Positions 10,852 through 21,054 of a DNA stretch of 64,000 nt are shown piece after piece (within the stretch, counting starts at the first letter, position 1; every line of letters begins with the position of its first letter). The stretch comes from Enterovibrio sp. JCM 19048. Lineage in GTDB: Bacteria; Pseudomonadota; Gammaproteobacteria; Enterobacterales; Vibrionaceae. The position numbers were made by a program, and so were the translations under genes. The DNA lies in the NCBI GenBank assembly GCA_001310415.1, contig BAXE01000020.1:26907-90906 (forward strand), given 5' to 3'. Under the pieces are notes generated by a model, which was not told where the DNA came from, did not search any database, and saw nothing but the letters and a program-made list of their open reading frames with translations.

Positions 10852-11520
10852 ATGCGCAAGCGGGCGATACTGTTTGGGCTGTTTCTGTTGCCGTCTATCG
10901 TGACGTTTGCGCTGAACAACAGTGATGCGCAATGGATTGACAAAGTGGCGAATTTCTATGGAGAGAGAGCGGGTAAACGTGTCGCCGCATGGCGAAATGT
11001 TGTCACCGAATCTGCCGAACTCTCCGAACTGGAAAAGCTTTCCGCCGTGAACAACTTTTTCAATCAGCTCTACTTTGTCAACGATATCGACTTATGGGGA
11101 AAGAAGGATTACTGGGCGACACCTCTCGAATTTTTGGGAAGTGCCGCCGGAGATTGTGAAGATTTCAGTATTGCGAAATATTTCACTCTCCGGGAGCTAG
11201 GGATAGACGATAAAAAGCTACGCCTCGTCTACGTTAAAGCCATCAAACTGAACCAGTTTCATATGGTGGTTGCATACTACCCTTCGCCGTCTTCAGAGCC
11301 GGTTCTGCTCGACAATATTGACCCCGAAATCAAACAGGCCTCAAAACGCAGAGACCTACTCCCTGTTTACAGTTTTAACGGTAGCAGGCTGTGGCTCATG
11401 AAAGAACGTGGTAGAGGTGAGCTCGCAGGAAACTCCTCGCGACTGGGATTGTGGAATGATCTCCGGGCGCGCATGGGTTCTGTGAAGCTAAACAGACCGA
11501 TCAAAAACTATGATGGGTAA
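10852..11520 (+). CDS. lapG: LapG periplasmic cysteine protease (transglutaminase-like)
   Basis: 222 residues, intact. N-terminal signal (RAILFGLFLLPSIVTFAL) and a bacterial transglutaminase-like cysteine proteinase fold. The catalytic triad is visible: Cys in GSAAGDCEDFSIAKYF, His in NQFHMVVAYY and Asp in LLDNIDPEI. LapG is a calcium-dependent periplasmic protease that cuts the N-terminus of a giant adhesin and releases it from the surface when c-di-GMP is low. A GAGGT ribosome site precedes the ATG. The gene ends 6 bp before lapD, its inhibitor and receptor. Confidence 0.93.
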   Translation: MRKRAILFGLFLLPSIVTFALNNSDAQWIDKVANFYGERAGKRVAAWRNVVTESAELSELEKLSAVNNFFNQLYFVNDIDLWGKKDYWATPLEFLGSAAGDCEDFSIAKYFTLRELGIDDKKLRLVYVKAIKLNQFHMVVAYYPSPSSEPVLLDNIDPEIKQASKRRDLLPVYSFNGSRLWLMKERGRGELAGNSSRLGLWNDLRARMGSVKLNRPIKNYDG

Positions 11521-11526
11521 ACGTCT

Positions 11527-13455
11527 ATGACTTTATACCGGCAATTGTTTACATGGATGTTGGCGATATTCTTCCTGCTTATTCTCGCAGTGACAGGGTT
11601 GAACTAAACACCACTCGTAATTTTCTCCTTACCCAGCAAACTGCTGAGGTAAATAACACTATTAACTCGATGGGCCTCGCCCTCGCGCCTTACCTTGAGC
11701 AGGATGACAAAGTCGCCACGGAATCGGTTATTAATGCCCTATTTGATGGCGGTTTCTACCAGGAAGTGCGCCTCAAAATGCTGTCTGATGGCAGTGAAAT
11801 CGTCCGGGAATACCCGATAACGGTGGAAGGCGTACCTGACTGGTATACGTCGCTAGACCTTTTCCCAGTCATTACTGAAGAGCGCACCTTTACTAGCGGC
11901 TGGCTTCAGCTGGCTGAAGTAAAAGTCGTGTCTCACCCGGTTATGCCTACAAGGAAATGTGGCGATCCACCGTGCAACTGGGGATTTGGATTGGCATCCT
12001 GTTTGTCACCGCCATGCTGATTATCGGCTTGCAGTTAAGCCGTTCACTGCGTCCGCTGGCAACCATCACGTCCCGTGCCCGCGAAATTGCGCGCAATAAG
12101 TTTGGTGAACCGATCCCGCTCCCACCGACCACAGAACTGAAAACCGTGGTTCAGGCCATCAACCAGATGAGCAGCCAACTGGAAGCTTACTTTGAACAAC
12201 AGGCCAAGGAAGCGGACCGTCTTCGTGAACACGCTTATCGCGATACGGTTTCCGGCTTGGGTAACCGCAGTTTCTTTGTCGGTCAGTTGAAATCCTGGCT
12301 GGCAGAATCTGCCGTCGGTGGCCTGATTATGATGAAAGTGGATCTCATCACAGACACCTACCGCAACCAGGGTTTTGAACAGGGCGACACCTTGGTTAGT
12401 CAGTTTGCCAAGAAAGTGAACACGACACTGACCGATGCCGACTGCACGGCGTCACGTATTTCCAAGGATGAGTTTGCCATTCTGGCACCGAACTGCGGCG
12501 CAGAAGATCTGCAAATGATTGGCGAAAGCATCATGGCGATTGTCAACGATATGCAGCATGATCCGATGGGCCTGAGCCCACCGAAAGTCGCCATCGGTCT
12601 GGCGGTCAATAATTCTGACAACCGGGATGCCAGCGTACTTTTGGCACAGGCAGATAACGCCCTGACCCAGGCACGTAATACGCCGAACCATCCGTTGTCC
12701 ATGATTGACCAAACCGCCAATGACTCTTCAATGGGTAAACAGCAATGGAAAGCGCTTATCCTTGATGCCATCGCCCACGAGTGGTTCGTGTTCAAATTCC
12801 AGTCAGCCTCCACTTCGGATAGCAAGGTTATCCACCAAGAGGTGTTCTCAGCGATTGAGAAGGGCTCCGATTACTATGGCGCAGCGCACTTCCTGGGTGC
12901 CGTGGAGCAACTCGAGCTTGGCGAGTCCTTTGACCGCTACGTTGTCAGCCACCTGATCGAGCGACTGACTGATGACGCGAACCTGGGGCCTGTTGCGGTC
13001 AACCTGACGCAAAACAGTGTCACCAACGCGTCCTTTATTCGCTGGTTGACCACGACCATGCAGAAGCACCGCAACCTGGCCGGTCGTCTGTTCTTCGAAA
13101 TCCCGGAAAGTGTTTTCGTTCGCTACCCAGACCACGTCAGTCTGCTGACAGAGCAAGCACACCGTTTCAACTTCGGCTTTGGTGTCGATAACTATGGACG
13201 CAATTTCCAGTCGCTGGATTACCTGAATAAATTCAAGCCTTCATACGTGAAGATTGACTTTGCTTACACCAGCAACCTGGACGACGAGTCGCAAAGCCAT
13301 GTGCTAGCCTCAATATGTCGTACCGCGCACAACCTGAATATCACCACTATCGCAACCCGAGTGAAACCGAAGCCCAGCTTAACAAGCTGTCTGAACTGTT
13401 CGTTAACGGTTTCCAAGGTTTTATCTTCGAGAAGAAATCAGAGAATCATGGTTAA
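11527..13455 (+). CDS. lapD: LapD inner-membrane c-di-GMP receptor, three apparent frameshifts
   Basis: About 643 residues after repair. Order: N-terminal helix (LYRQLFTWMLAIFFLLILAVT), periplasmic LapD domain with VPDWYTSLDLFPV, second helix (LGIWIGILFVTAMLIIGLQL), HAMP, degenerate GGDEF (signature site reads SRISKDEF) and degenerate EAL (HQEVFSAIEKG in place of an EAL motif). Both enzymes are thus inactive, as in known LapD, which binds c-di-GMP through the EAL domain and sequesters LapG. Shifts: near 11594 (GGG for GGGG), near 11939 (CCGG for CCGGG) and near 13352 (GTGAAA for GTGGAAA). The stop overlaps the lapB start. Confidence 0.9.
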
Positions 13456-15561
13456 AGACCCGCTGCTGCAATCTTTGGTGTACGTCAGCCGATATTTCGG
13501 TCAATCCAACTCGCCGGATGCGTTGGTATCCGGCTTGCCCATTTCGGACGCTACCTCTCCCCATTCCTCTTTCCGCGCGCTGCGGAAAGAGCGGGGATTG
13601 ACGCCAAAGAAAGCCGCATGCCCCTTAACAACATTTCTCCTATGCTCTGCCCGTGTATCCTGCTGTTAAAAGACAATCAGGCTTGCGTGCTGCAGAGCAT
13701 TAACCACGCTACCGGTGAAGCAGAAGTGGTTGAACCGTTGACGGAAACCACACCGGTCACCAAGAAAATCGACCTGCTCAATGAAGAGTATCTCGGCCGC
13801 GTTTTCCTGCTGAAAAAGCAGTTCAGATATGATGAACGTTCACCCGAGATTCTCAAGGAGCGTCAGGGCCACTGGTTCTGGAGTACACTTTGGGAGTCCC
13901 GCTCGATTTACCGAGATGTGCTGATCGCATCGATTTTTATCAATGCTTTTGCGATTGCCACGCCTCTCTTTTCCCGTATCGTTTACGACAAAATTGTTCC
14001 CAATCTTGCCTTCGACTCGCTCTGGGTGCTGGCAACCGGGGTTTTCGTGATTTTCATTTTCGACCTGGTGTTGAAAATGCTACGAAGTTATTTCATCGAC
14101 ATATCCGGGAAAAAATCAGATTTGCTGATCTCCGCGCGTATCTTCCAGAAAGTGATGGGGATCCGTATGGAGGCAAGGCCGCCTTCAGTCGGCGCCTTCG
14201 CGCGGCATATGCAGGAGTTTGAATCGATACGGGATTTCTTCACCTCGGCCTCGGTATCGGCACTGATAGATTTGCCGTTTGCACTGTTTTTCCTTTTCAT
14301 CATTTGGATAGTCGCCGGGCCGTTGGTGATTGTGCCTATTGTGGCCGTGTCGATACTGGTTATCCACGCCATGATTATCCAAAAACCGCTGCGCCGCACC
14401 ATTGAAGAAGGCTCCCGACTCTCCTCACAGAAAAACGCCAACTTGATTGAAAGTCTGGCAGGGCTCGAAACCATCAAGCTTTTTGGTGCGGAAAGCCAGT
14501 TTCAATACCGCTGGGAAGAAGCTGTCGCCCACATGGCAAACTGGGGGATCAAAACCCGTCGCCTGACAGATTCAGTACAAAACGCTGCGGGTTTTATCCA
14601 GCAATTTGTTAACGTCTCAATGATTGTGTTTGGTGTGTACCTGATTGCCAATGGCGACCTCACCATGGGTGGTTTGATTGCAGCAACCATGTTGAGCTCA
14701 CGTGCAGTTGGTCCTATGGTGCAGCTGTCTTTGCTTTCTACCCGTTACAATCAGGCTAAATCCGCCATGCGATCATTAGCCAGCTGATGGATATGCCGTC
14801 AGAACAGGAAGAGGGCAAACGCTACATCCACCGCCCCATCATCCGCGGTAAAATTGAATTCGACCGGGTTAATTTTAGCTATCCAAATTCCGATGTCGCC
14901 GCGCTGCGTGATGTATCGCTTACCATTCTCCCCGGAGAAAAAGTGGCCATCATTGGACGGATTGGCTCGGGGAAAACAACATTAAGCCGGCTGTTAATGG
15001 GCCTGTATCGCCCCACAGAGGCTCAGTACGGATTGATGAGACCGACATCAGCCAAATCCACAATATCGACATACGACGTAATATAGGCTGTGTACCGCAA
15101 GACCCGGTTCTGTTTTTCGGCTCTATCCGCGATAACATTACGCTGGGGCGCCCATTGGCCGATGACAGGGATATCATTGATGCGGCAAACCGCGCCGGTG
15201 TCACTACCTTTACCCAACGGGATCCCGCCGGGCTTGAGCGCCAGGTCGGTGAAGGCGGTAATCAGCTATCCGGTGGCCAGCGTCAGTCGATTGCTATAGC
15301 CCGCGCCATGCTGGGTCGGCCTCCGGTACTGCTGATGGATGAGCCGACCAGCGCCATGGATAACCGCACAGAGCAATACATCAAGCAGCAACTCTCTTCA
15401 TTACGCCGCGACGAGACCCTCATCCTGAACACCCATAAACCGGCATGCTGGATGTCGTTGACCGTATCATTGTGGTTGAGCAAGGCTCCGTGGTTGCCGA
15501 CGGCCCTAAACTTGCCGTACTTCAGGCACTCAAAGACGGGAAGGTTCAAAAGGCAGGTTAA
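13448..15561 (+). CDS. lapB: LapB-like type I secretion ABC exporter, four apparent frameshifts
   Basis: About 705 residues after repair. N-terminal C39-peptidase-like domain without an obvious catalytic cysteine ([18 protein letters not shown]), transmembrane domain (~170-440), then a nucleotide-binding domain with Walker [10 protein letters not shown], signature LSGGQRQ, Walker [13 protein letters not shown] and the H-loop in LNTHKPAMLD. It powers one-step export of the RTX adhesin. Shifts lie near 13550 (GGACGC for GGACGGC), 14772, 15026 and 15445. The ATG at 13448 overlaps the end of lapD by 8 bp. Last gene of the operon, closed by a terminator at 15584. Confidence 0.9.
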
Positions 15562-15583
15562 CTTCCCTCACCTCCGAAAATAC

Positions 15584-15608
15584 AAAAAGCACCTTCGCGG
15601 TGCTTTTT
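15584..15608 (+). terminator. Rho-independent terminator of the Lap operon
   Basis: AAAAAGCACC (15584-15593) pairs with GGTGCTTTTT (15599-15608). It lies just downstream of lapB. Confidence 0.88.
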
Positions 15609-15620
15609 GTTTTTGTGGCC

Positions 15621-15635
15621 ATTTACACTGTAAAC
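15621..15635. promoter_or_regulatory. parS2 centromere site 1
   Basis: ATTTACACTGTAAAC matches the 15-bp Vibrio chromosome-II parS consensus NTTTACANTGTAAAN at every fixed base. It lies between two convergent genes (lapB and the DUF342 gene), where it cannot be a promoter operator, which favours a ParB2 binding role. Confidence 0.85.
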
Positions 15636-15665
15636 ATTGTCAAAAAATACAGTGTGGCTGCCGGT

Positions 15666-17319
15666 TTAAAGTGGCTCGATTTGGATCTCTTTACCGTTAG
15701 TCACCAACAAGCTAGGCCCCAATTCATGGCTGATTTGCAATGCGTTGTCCCCTATCTGGCAATGAATACCGGGGAAGCCATTTTTCACCACTTCGATGAC
15801 ATGCCGGCGGTACAGGGAGCTTAGCTCAGACGCACTGCTTTCCATCTTGGCCTTCAACTCAGCGATACGTTCAAAGTGATGGGTCTTGGTCCACGCCAGA
15901 CGCTCTATCAGCTCATCCGGGCGTTTGTTGGGCGGTTGCTGAAGCAACTTCATTTCAGCATCTTTCACTTTCATCAGCTGCTCGTGCTCGTGTTCAAGCT
16001 CTTTCACCAGCCCCGCCGTATTTGCCAACAAATCCCCCAAACCGGTAAAGGCGTGAACATGCGTGGCTGTGCCGGAGGCGGCACCAAGCGTGAGCACCTT
16101 GATACCGCGTTGCGCCACGTGCTTACACCGGTTAACGTGCCATGGCGCTTATTGGCATCACAGACAATCAGGTCACCTTCGGTAAATGTGCGGCAATGCA
16201 TAGCATGCTGGCTGATGTTGATATCACCTTTAGCACGGACATTCGCATACTGGGCGAATTTCGCCACAATGGAACCTTTGGCTTTCAGGCTGGTGGTCAG
16301 CTCCTGATCAGCCTGCACCTGACGTCCTAAAACACCATTGTGTATGACAATATCCCCCCGCTTCTAGCATGGCCATTTCAACCACCCCACCGACAGTGAT
16401 GGAGCCCGTCGCTTTGACCTTCATACCCGAATTGACATCACCGTTGATGACGACACTGCCTTCAAAATCCACGTGTCCGGTCGCCACCGTCACTGATTTC
16501 ATACACAGCGCATTGTCGACCTCGACACCGTCTGGGTGAAGAATTGGCATCCCTGCGATTTCAGCGACAATCACATTTTCGTCTTTGGCGCTGTATTTGC
16601 TGCCGGGAAACAGGCGGATAGGCATATCCCGCCCCGGGGTTGTTGTCAGGATCTCCCCAGTAACGCGGAATCCTTCAATCCCTTTGGTCGGGGGAATACG
16701 TTTTGCCAGAGGTTGACCTTCCTGCACCGTGATCATCTTTCCGAGATCACGCATGTCGACTGTTCCGTCATCGCGCTCCTGCGGACGTAGAACACGTGAT
16801 TTACTGTCTTGTACCAGATAGGCCAATTTGGAATCTTCGCCCGGAATGGGCCATTTACCTGCTGCGATGGGCACTTCCAGGTACTCACCTGGCTTAAGGC
16901 GGGCAGAGGCGGTTAGCAATTTTTGCAGCGTCTGTTTCTTTACGCCACGCACAATTTGCGCTTCTTTGAGCGCAGCAAGTAAATCATTTCCTTTGATCGG
17001 GGTTCCGCCGCAAGCACCATTCACTCGCAAAAAGGCCGTCATTTTTGGTCGTCGAAACGCGCACTCACCGATGCATCGCGTAACTCGGCCACAACAACAT
17101 CGTCAGGCTCGCCTTTCCACTCATCGTTGGAGGCGTTAATTTTTCCGAGTACTGACTCTATGGTTTCTTCATAGCGGAAAAAGCTGGCAACATTGTTTGC
17201 AACCAGCCATTCGACAATATGTTTTTTTCAATATGGGGCGCATCTTGGTCTGCTTTAGGCACTACAGTCATGTAGACCCTGCGACCATCGTTAGAGAGCC
17301 GCAAAAGCTGTTGCAGCAT
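15666..17319 (-). CDS. FapA/DUF342 domain protein, several apparent frameshifts
   Basis: About 552 residues after repair. N-terminal part MLQQLLRLSNDGRRVYMTVV; central FapA (DUF342) right-handed beta-helix with YLEVPIAAGKWPIPGEDS, MPIRLFPGSKYSAKDENV and GHVDFEGSVVINGDVNSGM; C-terminal coiled coil (LVKELEHEHEQLMKVKDAEMK). FapA proteins affect polar flagellar assembly or protein localisation in Vibrio; the molecular role is unclear. Shifts: near 17230 (one A lost from an A run on the coding strand), 17041 (AAAAATG for AAAAAATG), ~16352 and ~16130 (GGTGTAAG for GGTGGTAAG). Convergent with lapB and not in an evident operon. Confidence 0.82.
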
Positions 17320-17597
17320 GTAATCCCCTAATCCAATACATTAAACTACGAACTAACATCACGTTCGCATTCTACCCAGATGAAACATTTCAACTGAAAC
17401 ACGGCAATGTCCAAGTTAGATTCAGATCGCATTAAATTGTTGACCACTTCATCAATTAAGTTACACGTGTCATATAAATGAATTATAGAGACTTTTATGC
17501 ATTCTGCTGCATGATAGCTCCGGTTTCTTCTGACTCAGCAAAACTAAAAAGGCACGCTGGGTGAGCGTGCCTTTTAAATCAGCATGTTAAAGGATTG
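17320..17597. other. Intergenic region with the pilZ terminator
   Basis: No gene is seen. It should hold the promoter of the DUF342 gene (minus strand, start 17319). The only clear element is the hairpin at 17547-17574. Confidence 0.5.
17547..17574 (-). terminator. Terminator downstream of the PilZ gene
   Basis: AAAAGGCACGCT (17547-17558) pairs with AGCGTGCCTTTT (17563-17574). The T run on the minus strand fits termination of the leftward PilZ transcript; the structure is symmetrical. Confidence 0.8.
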
Positions 17598-17984
17598 TTA
17601 TGGCGCCAGCTTTTGGTGGGCATCATCTGTAAGCCACTCATCCAGACTGAAGCCATATCGATTCCGACCGTCAGGTTCTTGATTGCAGTAGATAAGCGTC
17701 CCTTTAAGCGGCGGCATATCAACCACCTGCAGATAACAGACCTTATCCAGCGCAAATGAATCCAGCGACAAAAGTCCGATTCCGCTTCGGCTTACATCGC
17801 GGATAATAACGCGATGCCCGAATTCCTCATCCAACGGCTCATCTTCAGGATGGTGGGATTGGATATGCAATCTTGCATGTATCCCGCCCGTGCCCAATTC
17901 AATGCGCTCCTGAAACCGCTGGCATTCATTTTCCCCACCCGCTTTTCTGATGAGGGTGTCACAGAGCTTGTCATAGTCATTCAT
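17598..17984 (-). CDS. PilZ domain protein
   Basis: 128 residues, intact. The two c-di-GMP binding motifs of PilZ are present: RxxxR (QRFQERIELG) and DxSxxG (IIRDVSRSGIGLLS). The rest is a single PilZ barrel with no extra domain, so it is probably a cytoplasmic c-di-GMP effector acting through a partner protein. The start is at MNDYDKL; a longer in-frame MWEAST extension exists but is shorter on support. A parS2 site lies 130 bp upstream. Its closeness to the Lap operon, controlled by LapD, is suggestive, though it is transcribed separately. Confidence 0.85.
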   Translation of the reverse strand: MNDYDKLCDTLIRKAGGENECQRFQERIELGTGGIHARLHIQSHHPEDEPLDEEFGHRVIIRDVSRSGIGLLSLDSFALDKVCYLQVVDMPPLKGTLIYCNQEPDGRNRYGFSLDEWLTDDAHQKLAP

Positions 17985-18113
17985 TGTTGAGGCCTCCCAC
18001 ACCAGCGTTCTTACCGCAAATCACGCCGTAAACTTATTATTATATTGATAGATAACCAGTTTGCATGTATTGAAAGTTAGATAGCGCAATGCTCGAATTT
18101 ACAGACAACATCC

Positions 18114-18128
18114 GTTTACAGTGTAAAA
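18114..18128. promoter_or_regulatory. parS2 centromere site 2
   Basis: GTTTACAGTGTAAAA matches NTTTACANTGTAAAN exactly. It lies just past the stop of the PHP phosphatase gene and upstream of pilZ. Confidence 0.85.
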
Positions 18129-18131
18129 TTC

Positions 18132-18881
18132 TTACCCTATACCTAACTCGCACAGACGTCGTTGCCTGATTGAAAGCCGCTTGGACTGAAATTCTTCAAA
18201 CAGCGCTGCACTGCTTGTGATCACTTGGTCGCGACTCATTCCAACTTGTTCTATAAGCGTAGCCACACTACCGAGGTTGCCAACATCCTGTGAAAAATGA
18301 GCATCCGACCCAGTGGTGATCCAGGCACCCTTTTCTTTTGCTAATGCGGCGATTGCCAAGCAATTGGGCTCACTGCCTTTTCGGGAACCGTTCAATGAAG
18401 AGTTATTAAGCTCGATCGCGACGCCAAGATCGGCCGCAGCTGACACAACACGCTCTATATCGATGGGATAAGACGGATTGCCGGGATGGGCAATCGCATC
18501 CACCAATTGTGACTCCATCGCGTGGACCATGGCCTGAGTATGGGCAGCTTCGTCCTGCGCTCTAAAAACCGCTTCGTGGAGACTGGCGTTTACCCATTCA
18601 AGACTGGCATAGACATACAAAGGCAAATCCAGTTCACCATCAGAATTGAGGATGTTCGCTTCAACGCCGCGGACAATGCGGACGCCACTGAGATAGTCTG
18701 GTAGCACACGTTGGTTAACAAAATGCCAATGGTGTGGCGCGCCGGGCATGGTGGAAGCATGATCAGTGACGCAAAGGAATTCAAGACCCGCGTCGGCTGC
18801 TGCCTGGGCATTTTCGATGATGGTGCTGTAGGCATGCCCACTGGCAATTGTGTGGGTGTGGGTGTCCGCGATCAGTTTCAT
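18132..18881 (-). CDS. ycdX: PHP-domain phosphatase, YcdX family
   Basis: 249 residues, intact. A PHP-fold metal-dependent phosphoesterase. Metal ligands are visible in ADTHTHTIASGHAYST, CVTDHAST, VRGVEANIL, AIAHPGNPSYP and TTGSDAHFS, the usual trinuclear-metal set of the YcdX family. E. coli YcdX is linked to swarming; the substrate is not settled. Its ATG directly follows the tmcA stop codon with no gap, so the two are probably translated from one transcript. Confidence 0.92.
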   Translation of the reverse strand: MKLIADTHTHTIASGHAYSTIIENAQAAADAGLEFLCVTDHASTMPGAPHHWHFVNQRVLPDYLSGVRIVRGVEANILNSDGELDLPLYVYASLEWVNASLHEAVFRAQDEAAHTQAMVHAMESQLVDAIAHPGNPSYPIDIERVVSAAADLGVAIELNNSSLNGSRKGSEPNCLAIAALAKEKGAWITTGSDAHFSQDVGNLGSVATLIEQVGMSRDQVITSSAALFEEFQSKRLSIRQRRLCELGIG

Positions 18882-20951
18882 TTAGCTTCCTTTTTGCTGA
18901 TGTGCCAATTGACGCGTAATCCATACTCGCATCGCCGATTCCGTTTCTTTTCTGCCGGCATAGCCAAACTGCTTTGCTGTTTCTTGCCAGGTGCGTCGTT
19001 GCAACACACGGGCAATGAGCAGCGCACAGCCATTTGATTCATTGTCTACCGGATTTGTGGCAAGCCAATGAATAAGCCAAAGCCAAAGACTGCCCGTGCA
19101 TAAATCGTACCCTAAATGGTTGTCTGCAAACAGTGCAACCTGCTGGTTAATCGCTTCGCAAGGAAGCGGCGCTTCGCGGTGCGCTAAGAGTTTGGCAACC
19201 AGATTGGGGTCAAGATCTGAGAACTGTTCGCACAGTTGATGGGCAAAATTGCACGAAAACAAACGACTGGCGATCGCGAACCAGCTTGGACTATCGCCCA
19301 AAGGTTTGACAAGTTGCAGCGAGTGGGTGCCACTGGCCGCATCCCGGCTGACACCCAATCTCAGCGGCGCATACCCGAGAGCCGACCAAAACTGCCATAG
19401 GGGCAAGGTTGCACCAAAACTGGTACCAATCAATCCCATTCCCTGCTGTATGGTCGTTTGCTCTGCGTGGGCAATGAGCGCGCGTCCAATTCCCTGGCGT
19501 CGGCAAGCCGGCAACACGGCAACGCGGGAGATCCGGTTCAAGGTTGACGTTAAGACCTCAGGGAGGCCGACATGGCTCGCCAGACTCTGAGCGAGAAGGT
19601 GCCCACGCAAACGGCGCTTTCCGGCAACAACATCCTTCGCCAATTGGGGTTCAAAGCCGCCCTCACGGAACAGCAACACTGCACCCACTAACACCTCATC
19701 CATAAAGGCCGCGATCAATAACTGGTCCTCGCCATCGAGAAGCTGAACCAAATCATTGGGAGATGTTTGATAGTGTGCCGTAACCAGCAAGGCAAAAAGC
19801 TGTTTAAGCAAGGCTTCATTGCCTGCGAGTTCTGTCGACGATATCTCGCGGTAACTGACTGTTGCCCTATTTGGGGGCGAGACAGGTTCTGCGTCAAACA
19901 AAAAGGCATCAAACAACCACCGCTCGAGGGGATCACGCTCTGCCCATCGCACAGGCGTGTGGAGTTTCACTTCCTTCCAGCCTTTGGCGTTGTCATCCAA
20001 CAACGCGCGGAAACGGGTGCTGAACGCCCTGCCCGATCCTTCATAGCCATGTTCAGTGGAAGAGAACACAATCCGGCTGTAGCTGCTGAGCATGTCTGCC
20101 AGCAAAGGAAGCGGAATCGCTGCCGCCTCATCCACCATCAGCAAATCGCATGGCGGCTGTTCACGCAAAAGCGCATCAGGCGCCACGAATTGCAACGTGC
20201 CGCCATTGTCCGCTTCAAGGGAGAATTTCCCTTTGGCATGGATGTGTTCGGCCTGCGCCGCATGCCGAAAAAGCGTCTCTGCATTGGCAAACCTTGGTGA
20301 CGTGACAATGATGTGTTTCGGCGAATTAGCGAGAATGTCGCTGACAGCCATTCCCATTGAGGACGATTTTCCCCTGCCCCGGTCAGCGACTAAAAGTGCA
20401 GGTCGACGACGGTGTCCATGCAATACACGACCAACGGCGTCGATGGCCGTGTTCTGATCATCTGTCCGTAACCGGCTTTCTGCTGACACGGAACCATGCT
20501 GATCCGGGTATGCGTTTTTTGGTGGTCGATAGCCGGAATGTTGGCAAATACACGCAACGTCATCGTGGTTGGCGTACTCAAAAAAGCGAGATGCAAAAAG
20601 GCTGCTTGAAGCCGATGTTTTGTCGCCTGCGACCATAAACACCAACTCTCCACCTCGCACACAGCCAGTAATCGCGCAAAGCCGCTCGACATCTATGTGA
20701 TAGCGGAGATCAAGCGCAATGGAGCCCAGCTCCTGCCCCAATAACTGCTTCGTCTTTGACCATGGTAGCGAGGCGCCACTGCCTGTCTTGTCGCTCACCC
20801 ATTGCGTATCAGGCATGGTGCCTAACAGCGACGACACGAATTCATCGTCACCAAAGACAAAAACAGGGATACGGATAAACGCACGCTGCGCCATTGCACG
20901 CAATTCACTTAAAGCAGTTACAAAGTCAGGATTCACGATAATGCCATTCAC
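18882..20951 (-). CDS. tmcA: tRNA(Met) cytidine acetyltransferase
   Basis: About 689 residues, intact. TmcA makes N4-acetylcytidine at the wobble position of elongator tRNA-Met using ATP or GTP and acetyl-CoA. It shows the helicase-like ATPase module (Walker A VADRGRGKSSSMG, Walker B LLMVDEAAAIPLPLL, then EHGYEGSGRAF), the GNAT acetyl-CoA loop (PACRRQGIGRALIAHAE) and the C-terminal tRNA-binding region. The start is uncertain: GTG codons at 20951 and 20936 both fit, neither with a strong ribosome site. An apparent much longer reading frame that runs into parB2 is produced by a base missing in parB2 and is not a fusion protein. Last but one gene of a leftward pair with ycdX. Confidence 0.92.
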   Translation of the reverse strand: MNGIIVNPDFVTALSELRAMAQRAFIRIPVFVFGDDEFVSSLLGTMPDTQWVSDKTGSGASLPWSKTKQLLGQELGSIALDLRYHIDVERLCAITGCVRGGELVFMVAGDKTSASSSLFASRFFEYANHDDVACICQHSGYRPPKNAYPDQHGSVSAESRLRTDDQNTAIDAVGRVLHGHRRRPALLVADRGRGKSSSMGMAVSDILANSPKHIIVTSPRFANAETLFRHAAQAEHIHAKGKFSLEADNGGTLQFVAPDALLREQPPCDLLMVDEAAAIPLPLLADMLSSYSRIVFSSTEHGYEGSGRAFSTRFRALLDDNAKGWKEVKLHTPVRWAERDPLERWLFDAFLFDAEPVSPPNRATVSYREISSTELAGNEALLKQLFALLVTAHYQTSPNDLVQLLDGEDQLLIAAFMDEVLVGAVLLFREGGFEPQLAKDVVAGKRRLRGHLLAQSLASHVGLPEVLTSTLNRISRVAVLPACRRQGIGRALIAHAEQTTIQQGMGLIGTSFGATLPLWQFWSALGYAPLRLGVSRDAASGTHSLQLVKPLGDSPSWFAIASRLFSCNFAHQLCEQFSDLDPNLVAKLLAHREAPLPCEAINQQVALFADNHLGYDLCTGSLWLWLIHWLATNPVDNESNGCALLIARVLQRRTWQETAKQFGYAGRKETESAMRVWITRQLAHQQKGS

Positions 20952-21013
20952 AAGAAAACTGGCTCTATGATACCGGATCCGGCAAGGCGGATAACAGCGA
21001 ATGCAAAGAAACA

Positions 21014-21037
21014 AAAAACGCGCCGGAGCGCGTTTTT
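21014..21037 (-). terminator. Terminator of the parA2-parB2 operon
   Basis: AAAAACGCGC pairs with GCGCGTTTTT around a CGGA loop, 18 bp after the restored parB2 stop at 21055. Confidence 0.87.
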
Positions 21038-21054
21038 CTAACGTTTCTTTCTGG

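Noticed and set aside
4162..15561. Many genes as true pseudogenes
   Set aside because: Breaks are single-base run errors spread over many independent, otherwise fully conserved genes, including an operon whose every broken member is restorable.
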